Assembly (NCBI RefSeq): GCF_014192225.1 | Contig: NZ_JACHXS010000008.1 | Coordinates: forward strand, 186,001 to 250,000 | Source: Pseudoduganella umbonata | Lineage (GTDB): Bacteria > Pseudomonadota > Gammaproteobacteria > Burkholderiales > Burkholderiaceae_D | Length of the DNA stretch: 64,000 nucleotides | Direction of reading: 5' to 3' | Shown: positions 17,484 through 26,498 of the stretch, piece by piece | Layout of the letters: each line of letters begins with the position of its first letter | How positions within the stretch are numbered: position 1 is the stretch's first letter | The notes under the pieces: model-generated | What the model was told of the DNA's origin: nothing | What the model saw: the letters and a program-made list of their open reading frames with translations, nothing else | Database searches by the model: none | Made by a program: the position numbers and the translations under genes

Positions 17484-19160
17484 TTAGTTCTTGTTATCGA
17501 ACTTGGCCTTCAGCAGTGCGCCCAGGCTGGTGGTGCCCGATGCGGCGTTGCTGTCGGAAGCGATCTTCTGCATCTGCTCGGCGGTGTCAGCATTGTCCTT
17601 GGCCTTGATGGACAGCTGGATGCTGCGTGCCTTGCGGTCGATGTTGATGACCAGTGCTTCGACCTTGTCGCCCACCTTCATGTGCGTGCCGGCATCTTCC
17701 ACGCGATCGCGGGAGATTTCGGAAGCGCGCAGGTAGCCTTCGACTTCTTCGTTCAGCTGGATCACGGCGCCTTTCGGCTCCACCGATTTCACGGTGCCGG
17801 TAACCAGCGAACCCTTGTCGTTCAGGGCTGCGAAGTTGTTGAACGGGTCGCCTTCCAGCTGCTTCACGCCCAGGGAGACGCGCTCGCGCTCGACGTCGAT
17901 TGCCAGGACCACGGCTTCCAGCTCGTCGCCCTTCTTGAACTTGCGCACGGCTTCTTCGCCGGACTCGGTCCACGACAGGTCGGACAGGTGCACCAGGCCG
18001 TCGATGTTGCCAGCCAGGCCGATGAACACGCCGAAGTCGGTGATCGACTTGATCGCGCCGCGCACTTTGTCGCCCTTCTTGTGGGTGACGCCGAAGTCGT
18101 CCCAAGGATTGGCCTTGCACTGCTTCATGCCCAGCGAGATACGGCGACGCTCTTCGTCGATCTCCAGAACCATGACTTCGACTTCGTCGCCCAGCTGCAC
18201 GACCTTGTTCGGGGCCACGTTCTTGTTGGTCCAGTCCATTTCGGAAACGTGAACCAGGCCTTCGATGCCCTGTTCCACTTCCACGAACGCGCCGTAGTCG
18301 GTCAGGTTCGTCACTTTACCGAACAGGCGGGTGCCTTGCGGGTAACGACGCGACAGGCCGGTCCAAGGATCGTCGCCCAGCTGCTTCACGCCCAGCGAAA
18401 CACGATTCTTTTCCTGATCGTACTTCAGCACTTTGGCGGTGATTTCCTGGCCAACCGTCAGCACTTCCGACGGGTGACGCACGCGGCGCCATGCCAGGTC
18501 GGTGATGTGCAGCAGGCCGTCGATGCCGCCCAGGTCCACGAACGCGCCGTAGTCGGTGATGTTCTTCACGACGCCGGTCACGACCGTGCCTTCTTTCAGC
18601 GTTTCCATCAGCTTCTGGCGCTCTTCGCCCATCGATGCTTCGATGACGGCGCGGCGCGACAGCACGACGTTGTTACGCTTGCGGTCCAGCTTGATGACCT
18701 TGAATTCGAGGGTCTTGCCTTCGAACGGGGTGGTGTCCTTGACCGGACGGGTGTCGACCAGCGAACCCGGCAGGAAGGCGCGGATGCCGTTGGTCAGAAC
18801 GGTCAGGCCGCCCTTGACTTTGCCATTCACGGTACCGGTGACGATCTCGCCCGATTCCATGGCTTTTTCCAGCGCCAGCCACGATGCCAGGCGCTTGGCC
18901 TTGTCGCGCGACAGGATGGTATCGCCGAAACCATTTTCCAGCGATTCGATGGCCACGGAAACGAAGTCGCCTACTTTGACTTCCAGTTCGCCCTGGTCAT
19001 TCTTGAATTCTTCAACGGGGATGAAAGCTTCCGATTTCAGGCCGGCGTTAACGATCACGAAGTTGTGATCCAGACGCACGACTTCAGCGGAGATCACTTC
19101 GCCAGAGCGCATGTCTTGACGCGACAGGGACTCTTCGAAGAGGGCTGCGAAACTTTCCAT
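17484..19160 (-). CDS. rpsA: 30S ribosomal protein S1
   Basis: A 558-residue protein with six S1 RNA-binding repeats, each with the G-D-Y/F-G-A/V-F core (for example ITDYGAFVDLGGIDGLLH and LTDYGAFVEVEQGIEGLVH). The first two are degenerate and bind the ribosome; the last four bind mRNA. The length matches the Escherichia coli protein (557). Codon use is very even and GC-rich, as expected for high expression. Confidence 0.98.
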   Translation of the reverse strand: MESFAALFEESLSRQDMRSGEVISAEVVRLDHNFVIVNAGLKSEAFIPVEEFKNDQGELEVKVGDFVSVAIESLENGFGDTILSRDKAKRLASWLALEKAMESGEIVTGTVNGKVKGGLTVLTNGIRAFLPGSLVDTRPVKDTTPFEGKTLEFKVIKLDRKRNNVVLSRRAVIEASMGEERQKLMETLKEGTVVTGVVKNITDYGAFVDLGGIDGLLHITDLAWRRVRHPSEVLTVGQEITAKVLKYDQEKNRVSLGVKQLGDDPWTGLSRRYPQGTRLFGKVTNLTDYGAFVEVEQGIEGLVHVSEMDWTNKNVAPNKVVQLGDEVEVMVLEIDEERRRISLGMKQCKANPWDDFGVTHKKGDKVRGAIKSITDFGVFIGLAGNIDGLVHLSDLSWTESGEEAVRKFKKGDELEAVVLAIDVERERVSLGVKQLEGDPFNNFAALNDKGSLVTGTVKSVEPKGAVIQLNEEVEGYLRASEISRDRVEDAGTHMKVGDKVEALVINIDRKARSIQLSIKAKDNADTAEQMQKIASDSNAASGTTSLGALLKAKFDNKN

Positions 19161-19272
19161 TTAATTAATTCCAGGTTATCCAGTAAGGCTCGCCGGACGC
19201 GACTTCAACTGGGTTGAGGGTTAGAACACGTTGCAGATTCGACAGAGCATCGACACAGCAGCTCTGCAACAC

Positions 19273-19941
19273 CTATTTCCCGACGGCCGCATACCATCCC
19301 AGCACCTGTTCTACGGCGGCTTCCACCGTCATGTTCGAGGTATCGAGCACATGCGCCCCCTCTGCAGGGACGAGAGGTGCGATGGCCCGGTGCGTATCCC
19401 GGTCGTCGCGCGCTTTCAAATCCATCAGGAGGTCGTCCATATTAGCAGAAATTCCTTTGCCGATCAATTGCTTATGGCGGCGATCCGCGCGAGCTTCCAC
19501 ACTTGCAGTGAGGAATACTTTTAATTGCGCATGTGGAAAGATTACCGTGCCCATGTCGCGGCCATCGGCCACCAGGCCCGGCGCCTTGCGAAAGCCCAGC
19601 TGCAGGCCATACAGCGCCTGGCGCACGGCGGGCAAGGCGGCGATCTTCGATGCCGTATTGCCGACTTCTTCGGCACGGATCGCATCGCTCACGTTCTCGT
19701 TCGACAGGAAGATCGCGTCGCCCGAAAAATGGATGTGGAGATGCTCGGCCAGCTTGGCCAGCGCATGCTCGTCGGTCAGCGGCGTGCCGCGGCGCAGCGC
19801 CTGCAGCGCCGTCAGCCGGTACAGCGCCCCGGAATCGAGCAGGTGGAAACCGAGTTTATCGGCGACTTTATGGGCAACGGTCCCCTTGCCGGAAGCGGTG
19901 GGGCCGTCGATCGTGATGACGGGAATGTGGGAGATAGGCAT
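19273..19941 (-). CDS. cmk: Cytidylate kinase
   Basis: A 222-residue P-loop kinase that converts CMP or dCMP to the diphosphate. The Walker A loop is GPTASGKGT (13-21). The CMP-binding insert and the RDMGTVIFPHA segment are present, as is the lid region RRHKQLIGKG. ATG 19941 gives the family N-terminus; the longer open frame is an aroA shadow. It precedes rpsA, the standard order. Confidence 0.96.
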   Translation of the reverse strand: MPISHIPVITIDGPTASGKGTVAHKVADKLGFHLLDSGALYRLTALQALRRGTPLTDEHALAKLAEHLHIHFSGDAIFLSNENVSDAIRAEEVGNTASKIAALPAVRQALYGLQLGFRKAPGLVADGRDMGTVIFPHAQLKVFLTASVEARADRRHKQLIGKGISANMDDLLMDLKARDDRDTHRAIAPLVPAEGAHVLDTSNMTVEAAVEQVLGWYAAVGK

Positions 19942-19986
19942 GAGGCGGATTTTAACCCGCTCGGGAGCCGTGGTGCGCATGGAAAA

Positions 19987-20045
19987 ACCGGTGTCCGAAC
20001 GACCGGTGTCGGACACCGGGGGTATCGGTGTCGGACACCGGTGTG
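19987..20045. repeat. Cluster of GTGTCGGACACC palindromes
   Basis: Three units in tandem (GGTGTCCGAAC, GGTGTCGGACACC, GGTGTCGGACACC) lie between aroA and cmk. The same motif recurs at 24600-24733, 47507-47552 and 52706-52750. Confidence 0.75.
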
Positions 20046-20048
20046 GCT

Positions 20049-21401
20049 TCAATACTTGGCGTCGTGCGCGATGCCGGCGAACGCGGTGAAGTAGTCGGGG
20101 AAGGTCTTGGCCACGCATTTCGGGTCGTTGATGCGCACGTCGGCTCCGCGCCGGGCTGCGCCGTCCAGCGAGGCCAGCGAGAAGCACATCGCCATCCGGT
20201 GGTCGTCGTAGGTATCGATCGTGGCGGCGGACAGCACCTTCGGCGGCGTCACCTTCAGGTAATCGGCGCCCTCCTCCACCTCGGCGCCCAGCTTGCGCAG
20301 CTCGGTGGCCATGGCGGCGATGCGGTCGGTTTCCTTCACGCGCCAGCTGGCGATGTTGCGCAGCGTGCTGGTGCCCTCGGCGTACAGGGCGGCGATCGCG
20401 ATCGTCATCGCGGCGTCCGGAATGTGGTTGAAGTCGGCGTCGATCGGCTGCAGCGGGCCGCTGGACTTCGCTTCGATCCAGTTGTCGCCCATCGTGATCT
20501 GCGCGCCCATCTGCTGCAGCGCGTGCACGAAGCGCACGTCGCCCTGGATAGAATCGCGGCCCACGCCTTCGACGCGCACCGGCCCGCCGGCAATGGCGCC
20601 GGCGGCCATGAAGTACGAAGCCGACGATGCATCGCCTTCCACGTGGATGTTGCCAGGGCTCTGGTAGCGCTGGCCGGAGGGGATCGTGAACGACTGCCAT
20701 TCGTCCTGGTCGACCGTCACCCCGAAGCGGCGCATCAGGTTCAGCGTGATCTCGATGTACGGCTTCGAGATCAGTTCGCCCTCGACCTCGATCGTCACCG
20801 CATGGGAATGCGCCATCAGCGGCGCGACCATCAGCAGCGCGGTCAGGAACTGGCTCGATACGTTGCCGCGTACCGACAGCCTGTTCGTGTTGAACTGGCC
20901 ATCGCGAATGTGCAGCGGCGGGAAGCCCGCGTTGCCGGTGTATTCGATATTGGCGCCGACGGCGTTCAGCGCGTCGACCAGGTCGCCGATCGGGCGCTCG
21001 TGCATGCGCGGCACGCCGCTGACCTTGTAGTCGCCGCCGATCACGGCCAGCGCCGCCGTCAGCGGGCGGATCGCGGTGCCGGCATTGCCCATGAACAGGT
21101 CGGCCTGGCGGTTCGGGAAGCTGCCGTTGGCGCCCTGCACGCGGTGGATCGTGCGCGCAGTGCCGTTGACGGCCTCCTGGGGCTCCTCTTTCCACTCCAC
21201 GCCCAGCGCGCGCAGCGCGGCCAGCATCACCTGCGTGTCGTCGGAATCGAGCAGGTCGACGATCTTGGTTTCGCCTTCGGCCAGCGCGGCCAGCAGGAGA
21301 ATGCGATTGGAAATGCTTTTGGAGCCCGGCAGGCGGACGACGCCTTCCACGTGCATCACCGGCTTCAGGTCGATGAACGGCGGGTGGTTCAGTTCTGCCA
21401 T
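20049..21401 (-). CDS. aroA: 3-phosphoshikimate 1-carboxyvinyltransferase (EPSP synthase)
   Basis: A 450-residue enzyme that joins PEP to shikimate 3-phosphate. It shows LPGSKSISNRILLLAAL near the N-terminus and LFMGNAGTAIRPLTAAL, where the class I motif GNAGTA is intact. RFVHALQQMGA, WRVKETDRIAAMATELRKLG and DDHRMAMCF lie in the C-terminal half. The stop codon is followed at once by a palindromic repeat cluster. It sits in the pheA-hisC-tyrA-aroA aromatic block. Confidence 0.97.
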   Translation of the reverse strand: MAELNHPPFIDLKPVMHVEGVVRLPGSKSISNRILLLAALAEGETKIVDLLDSDDTQVMLAALRALGVEWKEEPQEAVNGTARTIHRVQGANGSFPNRQADLFMGNAGTAIRPLTAALAVIGGDYKVSGVPRMHERPIGDLVDALNAVGANIEYTGNAGFPPLHIRDGQFNTNRLSVRGNVSSQFLTALLMVAPLMAHSHAVTIEVEGELISKPYIEITLNLMRRFGVTVDQDEWQSFTIPSGQRYQSPGNIHVEGDASSASYFMAAGAIAGGPVRVEGVGRDSIQGDVRFVHALQQMGAQITMGDNWIEAKSSGPLQPIDADFNHIPDAAMTIAIAALYAEGTSTLRNIASWRVKETDRIAAMATELRKLGAEVEEGADYLKVTPPKVLSAATIDTYDDHRMAMCFSLASLDGAARRGADVRINDPKCVAKTFPDYFTAFAGIAHDAKY

Positions 21402-21428
21402 GATGTATATCCTTTTAGTTCGTGTAAA

Positions 21429-22349
21429 TCATTCAGCAGTGTCTTTCGGGGCTGGCGCTTCGGCCGCCTCGATCGTCTCGATCCATTGCCGGCGCGCGCG
21501 CTGCGCATTGCCGTACACGGCTTCGAGGGTGGCGCCGTCGCCTGCCGCCAGGCGTTCGCGCAGGTGCACCAGTTGCGCCATGTACGCATCCAGTTCCGCC
21601 AGCAGCGCGGCCTGGTTGGCCAGGCTGATGTCGCGCCACATCTCGGGCGACGAGCCGGCGATGCGCGTGAAATCGCGGAAGCCGCTGGCGGCATACTGGA
21701 ACAGCAGGCCGGCGTGCGGCTTGCCGGCGATGTCATCGACCAGCGCGTAGGCCAGCAGGTGCGGCAGGTGGCTGACGGAGGCGAACACCTTGTCGTGCTC
21801 TTCCGGGGCGAGGCGATGGATGATCGCCCCGCAGGCCCGCCAGGCGCCGGTCACGCGCTCGACCGCTTCCGGCGCATTCTCGGCCAGCGCGGTGACGACG
21901 AATTTCTTGCCGATGTAGAGATCCGCGATCGCCGCATCGGGCCCGTTGGTTTCGCGCCCGGCGATCGGGTGGCCCGGCACGAACTGGCCGATGCGCCCGC
22001 CCAGCACGGCGCGCGCCGCGGCGACGACATCGGCCTTGGTGCTGCCGCAGTCGGTGACGATGGTGTGCGCATCCAGGTGCGGCAGCAGCCCTTGCAGGAT
22101 GCGGCCGGTCTGCGCGACGGGCGTGGCCAGCACGACCAGATCGGCACCGCGAATCGCCGCGGCTTCCGATTCCGGCTCAGTGGCAGCTTCGTCGATGATG
22201 CCCAGCTCCAGCGCGCGCCGCACCGATGCCTCGGAGCGGTCGATGCCGACCACGTGCCGCACGGCGCCGGCCGCCTTCAGGGCGCGCGCGAACGAGCCGC
22301 CGATCAGGCCGACGCCATAGATGACGAGTTTATTCAGCAAGGCCTTCAC
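21429..22349 (-). CDS. tyrA: Prephenate dehydrogenase
   Basis: A 306-residue NAD(P)-dependent dehydrogenase that turns prephenate into 4-hydroxyphenylpyruvate for tyrosine. The Rossmann motif is VIYGVGLIGGSFARALK. GHPIAGRETNGPDAA contains the conserved substrate-binding His and Gly-Arg. SHLPHLLAYALVD is the second conserved His region. No chorismate mutase or ACT domain is fused. It overlaps hisC by 20 bp. Confidence 0.95.
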   Translation of the reverse strand: MKALLNKLVIYGVGLIGGSFARALKAAGAVRHVVGIDRSEASVRRALELGIIDEAATEPESEAAAIRGADLVVLATPVAQTGRILQGLLPHLDAHTIVTDCGSTKADVVAAARAVLGGRIGQFVPGHPIAGRETNGPDAAIADLYIGKKFVVTALAENAPEAVERVTGAWRACGAIIHRLAPEEHDKVFASVSHLPHLLAYALVDDIAGKPHAGLLFQYAASGFRDFTRIAGSSPEMWRDISLANQAALLAELDAYMAQLVHLRERLAAGDGATLEAVYGNAQRARRQWIETIEAAEAPAPKDTAE

Positions 22350-23451
22350 CCAGCGCTTTTTGCAGTGCCGCGATCAGCACCGCGTTTTCCTGCGGCAGGC
22401 CGATGGAAATACGCAGCCACTGCGGCAGGCCGTAGTTGCCCACCGGGCGCACGATGACGCCCTGCTTCAGCAGTGCCAGGTTGACGCGGGCGCCGGCGCC
22501 CAGGTCGTCGCCGACCTTGACCAGCACGAAGTTGCCGTAGGACGGCACGTACTGCAAGCCCATCTCCTCGAACGCCTCGACGAACTGGCGGTAGCCGGCG
22601 GCATTGTTGCGCGCGCTCTTGGCCAGGAATTCGGCATCGTTCAGCGCTGCGATCGCGGCGGCCTGCGCCAGCGAATTGACGTTGAACGGCTGGCGGATGC
22701 GGTTCATCAGGTCCGTCAGTTGCGGCTGCGCCAGCGCGAAGCCCACGCGCAGGCCGGCCAGGCCATAGGCCTTCGAGAACGTACGCGACACCAGCAGGTT
22801 CGGATACTGGCGCACCCAGGCGGCCGATTCGTACTGGTTTTCCTCGGCCAGGAACTCGTTGTACGCCTCGTCCAGCACCACGACCACGTTCTGCGGCACC
22901 TTCTGCAGGAACGCTTCGATCTCGGCGCCCGGCACGAACGTGCCGGTCGGGTTGTTCGGGTTGGCGATGAACACCAGGCGCGTGTCTTCCTCGATCGCGT
23001 CGAGCATGGCGTCGAGATCGTGGCCATGATCCTTCGCGGGAACGACGATGTGCCGCGCGCCGACGCCCTGGGTGGCCAGCGCGTACACGGCGAACGAATA
23101 CTGGGCGTAGACGATCGACTGGCCCTTTTCCACGAACGCGTGGGCGGCGATTTCCAGGATGTCGTTGGAGCCGTTGCCGAGCGTGATCCACTCCATCGGC
23201 ACGTCGTAGCGCTGCGACAGCGCCTGTTTCAGTTCGAAGCCGTTGGCGTCGGGATAGCGGCCCAGGTCGGCGGCGGCCCGGGCCATCGCCTGCTTGGCGG
23301 ACTCGGGCACGCCGAACGGATTTTCGTTGGAGGCCAGCTTGACGATGCCGGCTTCGTCGAGGCCGAACTCGCGCGCCACTTCGGAGATGGGCTTGCCTGC
23401 CTGGTAGGGAGCGATCGCGCGGACGTATTCAGGACCGAATTGCTTGGACAT
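22330..23451 (-). CDS. hisC: Histidinol-phosphate aminotransferase
   Basis: A 373-residue class I/II PLP aminotransferase. The Schiff-base Lys lies in SRTFSKAYGLAGLRVGFA, and NPNNPTGTFVPGAEIE is the PLP/substrate region. In this cluster HisC2-type enzymes usually serve phenylalanine or tyrosine transamination as well as histidine synthesis. It lies 19 bp after pheA and overlaps tyrA, so the three should be co-translated. Confidence 0.95.
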   Translation of the reverse strand: MSKQFGPEYVRAIAPYQAGKPISEVAREFGLDEAGIVKLASNENPFGVPESAKQAMARAAADLGRYPDANGFELKQALSQRYDVPMEWITLGNGSNDILEIAAHAFVEKGQSIVYAQYSFAVYALATQGVGARHIVVPAKDHGHDLDAMLDAIEEDTRLVFIANPNNPTGTFVPGAEIEAFLQKVPQNVVVVLDEAYNEFLAEENQYESAAWVRQYPNLLVSRTFSKAYGLAGLRVGFALAQPQLTDLMNRIRQPFNVNSLAQAAAIAALNDAEFLAKSARNNAAGYRQFVEAFEEMGLQYVPSYGNFVLVKVGDDLGAGARVNLALLKQGVIVRPVGNYGLPQWLRISIGLPQENAVLIAALQKALGEGLAE

Positions 23452-23470
23452 GGGTATTCTTTCGATGGAT

Positions 23471-24544
23471 TCAGTTCAGGCTGGTCGGGTAGGAGCCCAG
23501 CACCTTGAAGAAGGCGGCGTTGCTCTTCAGTTCGGCAAGCGCCAGCGTCACGGCCGGGTTCTGCACGTGCCCTTCGATGTCGACATAAAAATAGTACTCC
23601 CACGTGCCCACGCGCGCGGGCCGGGATTCGAAGCGCGTCATCGACACGCCATGCTTGGCCAGCGGGGCCAGCAGCTGGTATACGGCGCCGGCCTTGTTCG
23701 GCACGGCCAGCACCAGCGACGTGCGGTCGCTGCCGGATGGACCCGGCTGCAGCTGGCCAACGACGACGAAGCGGGTACGGTTGTGCGGATCGTCCTGGAT
23801 GTGGCTGTTGACGATGCCCAGGTTGTACTGCGTGCCGGCGATCTCGCTGGCGATCGCGGCCACCGAAGGATCGAGGCTGGCCAGCCGCGCCGCCTCGGCG
23901 TTCGATGCGACGGCGCGCCGTTCCACGTGCGGATAGTGCTCGTTGAGCCAGACCTGGCACTGGGCCAGCGCCTGCGAATGCGCGCAGATCGCCGTCACGC
24001 CGCCCATCGTGCCCGTCTTGCTCATCAGGCTATGGTGCACGGCGATCGCCACTTCGCCGCTGATGATCAGCGGCGTCTGCAGCAGCAGGTCGAGGGTGCG
24101 GTTGATGGCGCCCTCGGACGAGTTCTCCACCGGCACCACGCCGAACTCGGCGGTGCCGGCCTCGGTGGCGCGGAACACTTCATCGATGGAAGCGCACGGC
24201 ATGCCCTCGACGGCGTGGCCGAATTGCTGGTAGACGGCCTGCTCGCTGAACGTGCCGGACGGGCCGAGGTAGGCGACGGTCACGCGCTTTTCCAGCGCGC
24301 GGCAGGCCGACATGATCTCGCGGAAGATCGTTTGCGCCTCGCTATCGCCGATCGGGCCGGGATTGCGCTCGGCCACGCCGCGCAGCACCTGGGCTTCGCG
24401 CTCGGGGCGGAACACCGGCGCGTTGGTTTCGGCTTTTACGTGCCCCACTTCCTGCGCGACCTTGGCGCGCTGGTTCAGCAGGGACAGGATCTGCGCGTCG
24501 ATCGCATCGATCTGGTCGCGCAGCGGTTTCAGTTTGTCTGTCAT
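23471..24544 (-). CDS. pheA: Chorismate mutase / prephenate dehydratase (P-protein)
   Basis: A 357-residue bifunctional enzyme of phenylalanine synthesis. Residues 1-90 are an AroQ chorismate mutase (LRDQIDAIDAQILSLLNQRAKVAQEVG). Residues about 95-275 are prephenate dehydratase (VAYLGPSGTFSEQAVYQQFG). The C-terminal 80 residues are an ACT domain with GAVYQLLAPLAKHGVSMTRFESRP for feedback by phenylalanine. ATG 24544 gives the normal start, though its ribosome-binding site is weak. Confidence 0.96.
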   Translation of the reverse strand: MTDKLKPLRDQIDAIDAQILSLLNQRAKVAQEVGHVKAETNAPVFRPEREAQVLRGVAERNPGPIGDSEAQTIFREIMSACRALEKRVTVAYLGPSGTFSEQAVYQQFGHAVEGMPCASIDEVFRATEAGTAEFGVVPVENSSEGAINRTLDLLLQTPLIISGEVAIAVHHSLMSKTGTMGGVTAICAHSQALAQCQVWLNEHYPHVERRAVASNAEAARLASLDPSVAAIASEIAGTQYNLGIVNSHIQDDPHNRTRFVVVGQLQPGPSGSDRTSLVLAVPNKAGAVYQLLAPLAKHGVSMTRFESRPARVGTWEYYFYVDIEGHVQNPAVTLALAELKSNAAFFKVLGSYPTSLN

Positions 24545-24599
24545 GGTTTGCTTGTGATCATGGTTTGCTGGACGTGCAGCCCGATCGTTTGCGCTGGAC

Positions 24600-24733
24600 T
24601 GGTGTCTGACACTATTTCCATGGGAAATGGTGTCAGACACCGGTTTTCTCGAGCACAGCCGACTTCGGTCAGGAAAACCGGTGTCCGACACCATTTCCCG
24701 GCAAATTCGTCCGGAAAACAGTGTCTGACACCT
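24600..24733. repeat. Cluster of GTGTC(T/C)GACACC palindromes
   Basis: Four units lie between serC and pheA (at about 24601, 24629, 24680 and 24720). Two are separated by ATTTCCATGGGAAAT, itself a palindrome. The serC-pheA mRNA would carry stacked hairpins here. Same family as 19987-20045. Confidence 0.75.
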
Positions 24734-24741
24734 GGCATACT

Positions 24742-25830
24742 CTACCGCCCGGCAAACTCGTTCAGGTAATCGACCAGCGCCTGGACGCCTTCGATCGGCA
24801 TCGCATTGTAGATCGATGCGCGCAATCCACCGACGGACTTGTGGCCCTTCAGCTGCAGCAGCCCGCGCGCCTTCGCGCCGGCCAGGAAAGCTTCGTACTG
24901 CGATTCGTCGCGCAGGTAGAACGGTACGTTCATCCGCGAACGGTATTGGGGAGCGACACGGTTCTGGTAGAAGTCGTCCGCATCCAGTGCCGCATACAGC
25001 AGCCTGGCTTTTTCGATATTGCGTTGTTCCATCGCGGCCACGCCGCCATTCTTCTTCAGCCACTGGAACACCAGGCCGGCGATGTAGATGCCGTACGTGG
25101 GTGGCGTGTTGTACATCGATTCGTTGCCGGCAACGTTCTTGAAATCGAACGCGGACGGGCACACGGGCAGCGCATGCCCGATCAGGTCGTCGCGCACGAT
25201 GACGACCGTGACGCCGGCCGGGCCGATGTTCTTTTGCGCGCCGCCGAAGATCAGGCCGTATCTGGACACGTCGACCTGGCGCGACAGGATGTGCGACGAC
25301 ATGTCGGCCACGATCGGCACGCCGGCCGGCACATCGGGTGCAAAGTCGATCTCGACGCCGTCGATCGTCTCGTTGGTGCACAGGTGCAGGTAGGCCGCGT
25401 CCGGGCTCAAGCGCCATTCCGACTGCGGCGGCACGGCCGTGTAGCCGCTTGCCTCGGCGGACGCCGCCACGTTGACTTTGGCGTAGCGCGCCGCTTCCTT
25501 GATCGACTTGCCGGACCACGAACCGGTATGGACGAAGTCGATGGTGGCGTCCGGGCCCTTCCTGCCGACCAGGTTCATCGGAATCACGGCATTCTGCGAC
25601 AGCCCGCCCCCCTGCATGAACAGGATGCGGTAATTGTCGGGCACGGCCAGCAGCTCGCGCAGGTCGCTCTCGGCGGCGCGGTAGATCGAGATGAACTCGG
25701 GGCCGCGGTGGCTCATTTCCATCACGGACATGCCGCTGCCTTGCCAGTCCAGCATTTCGGCGGCGGCCTGCTGCAGCACCTCTTTCGGCAGTACGGCCGG
25801 GCCGGCGGAGAAGTTGTAGATGGTCGTCAC
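24742..25830 (-). CDS. serC: Phosphoserine aminotransferase
   Basis: A 362-residue PLP enzyme of serine and pyridoxal synthesis. It begins IYNFSAGPAVLPKEVLQQA. The PLP Lys is in GLIFGGAQKNIGPAGVTVVI, and MSHRGPEF and GGLRASIYNAMP are intact. GTG 25830 is preceded by AAGGAGCC. It follows a DUF2059 gene by 10 bp. Confidence 0.97.
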   Translation of the reverse strand: MTTIYNFSAGPAVLPKEVLQQAAAEMLDWQGSGMSVMEMSHRGPEFISIYRAAESDLRELLAVPDNYRILFMQGGGLSQNAVIPMNLVGRKGPDATIDFVHTGSWSGKSIKEAARYAKVNVAASAEASGYTAVPPQSEWRLSPDAAYLHLCTNETIDGVEIDFAPDVPAGVPIVADMSSHILSRQVDVSRYGLIFGGAQKNIGPAGVTVVIVRDDLIGHALPVCPSAFDFKNVAGNESMYNTPPTYGIYIAGLVFQWLKKNGGVAAMEQRNIEKARLLYAALDADDFYQNRVAPQYRSRMNVPFYLRDESQYEAFLAGAKARGLLQLKGHKSVGGLRASIYNAMPIEGVQALVDYLNEFAGR

Positions 25831-25840
25831 GCGCGGCTCC

Positions 25841-26422
25841 TTATTTCTTCGACTGCTGTTGATTAAGCTGTTGCTGGTTGAGTTCCTGCATCAGCTTGTT
25901 GATGCGGGGCGCGATGACGCGCTGGCCCACCTGCATGCCCTCGCCCATCAGCTGCGGCATCACCTGCAGCGACTTCTTGCCGATCGGCGTGCGGTAGAAC
26001 GTGGCCAGCTGCTTCATCTCGTCCGCCGTGAAATAGCGGGAATACAGCGGCACCACTTCGGCCATCATCTCGTCGGCCAGCTTCGGATCTTCCAGCACCT
26101 TCTTGATGGCGGCCACAGCCTGCGGCACCATTCTGTCGACCTCGGCCAGCTTGTCGGCCTTTTCCTTTTCCGACAGCTTGGCGTTGCTGCGGATCGAGTT
26201 TTCCGCGCCCGAGCGCATCATGGTGGGCATGTTGGCCGTCATCTGCTTCACGGCGGCGGCCGTGGTGGCGCGGTAGTTCATCGCGTCCAGCAGGTCGCGT
26301 GCGGCGGCGGCGGTCTTCGGGTCCGGCACCGGCGCCTGCGTGGTGAGCGGTGCAGGCGTGGACTGGGCGAAGGCACTGGCGCAGGCCAGCGAGACGAGCA
26401 GGGTTGCAGCGATTTTCATCAT
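25841..26422 (-). CDS. DUF2059 domain secreted protein
   Basis: A 193-residue exported protein. The signal peptide ends at ASAFAQ. The mature part has the DUF2059 core (YSRYFTADEMKQLATFYRTPIGKKSLQVMPQLM), a helical domain of unknown function common next to gyrA/serC in Burkholderiales. The C-terminus is Gln-rich (NQQQLNQQQSKK). Start ATG 26422 or 26419; the longer frame enters the gyrA terminator. Confidence 0.85.
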   Translation of the reverse strand: MMKIAATLLVSLACASAFAQSTPAPLTTQAPVPDPKTAAAARDLLDAMNYRATTAAAVKQMTANMPTMMRSGAENSIRSNAKLSEKEKADKLAEVDRMVPQAVAAIKKVLEDPKLADEMMAEVVPLYSRYFTADEMKQLATFYRTPIGKKSLQVMPQLMGEGMQVGQRVIAPRINKLMQELNQQQLNQQQSKK

Positions 26423-26447
26423 GGTCAGGGCATCCGTTCGGTGGGAC

Positions 26448-26491
26448 AAAAAACCGCGGGCCCGGTCCGAGGATTCGGACGGGGCCCGCGG
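26448..26491 (-). terminator. Strong rho-independent terminator after gyrA
   Basis: On the minus strand a 17-bp near-perfect stem (CCGCGGGCCC arms) with a 4-nt loop is followed by TTTTTT. It separates gyrA from the DUF2059-serC transcription unit. Confidence 0.92.
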
Positions 26492-26498
26492 GCTGTAC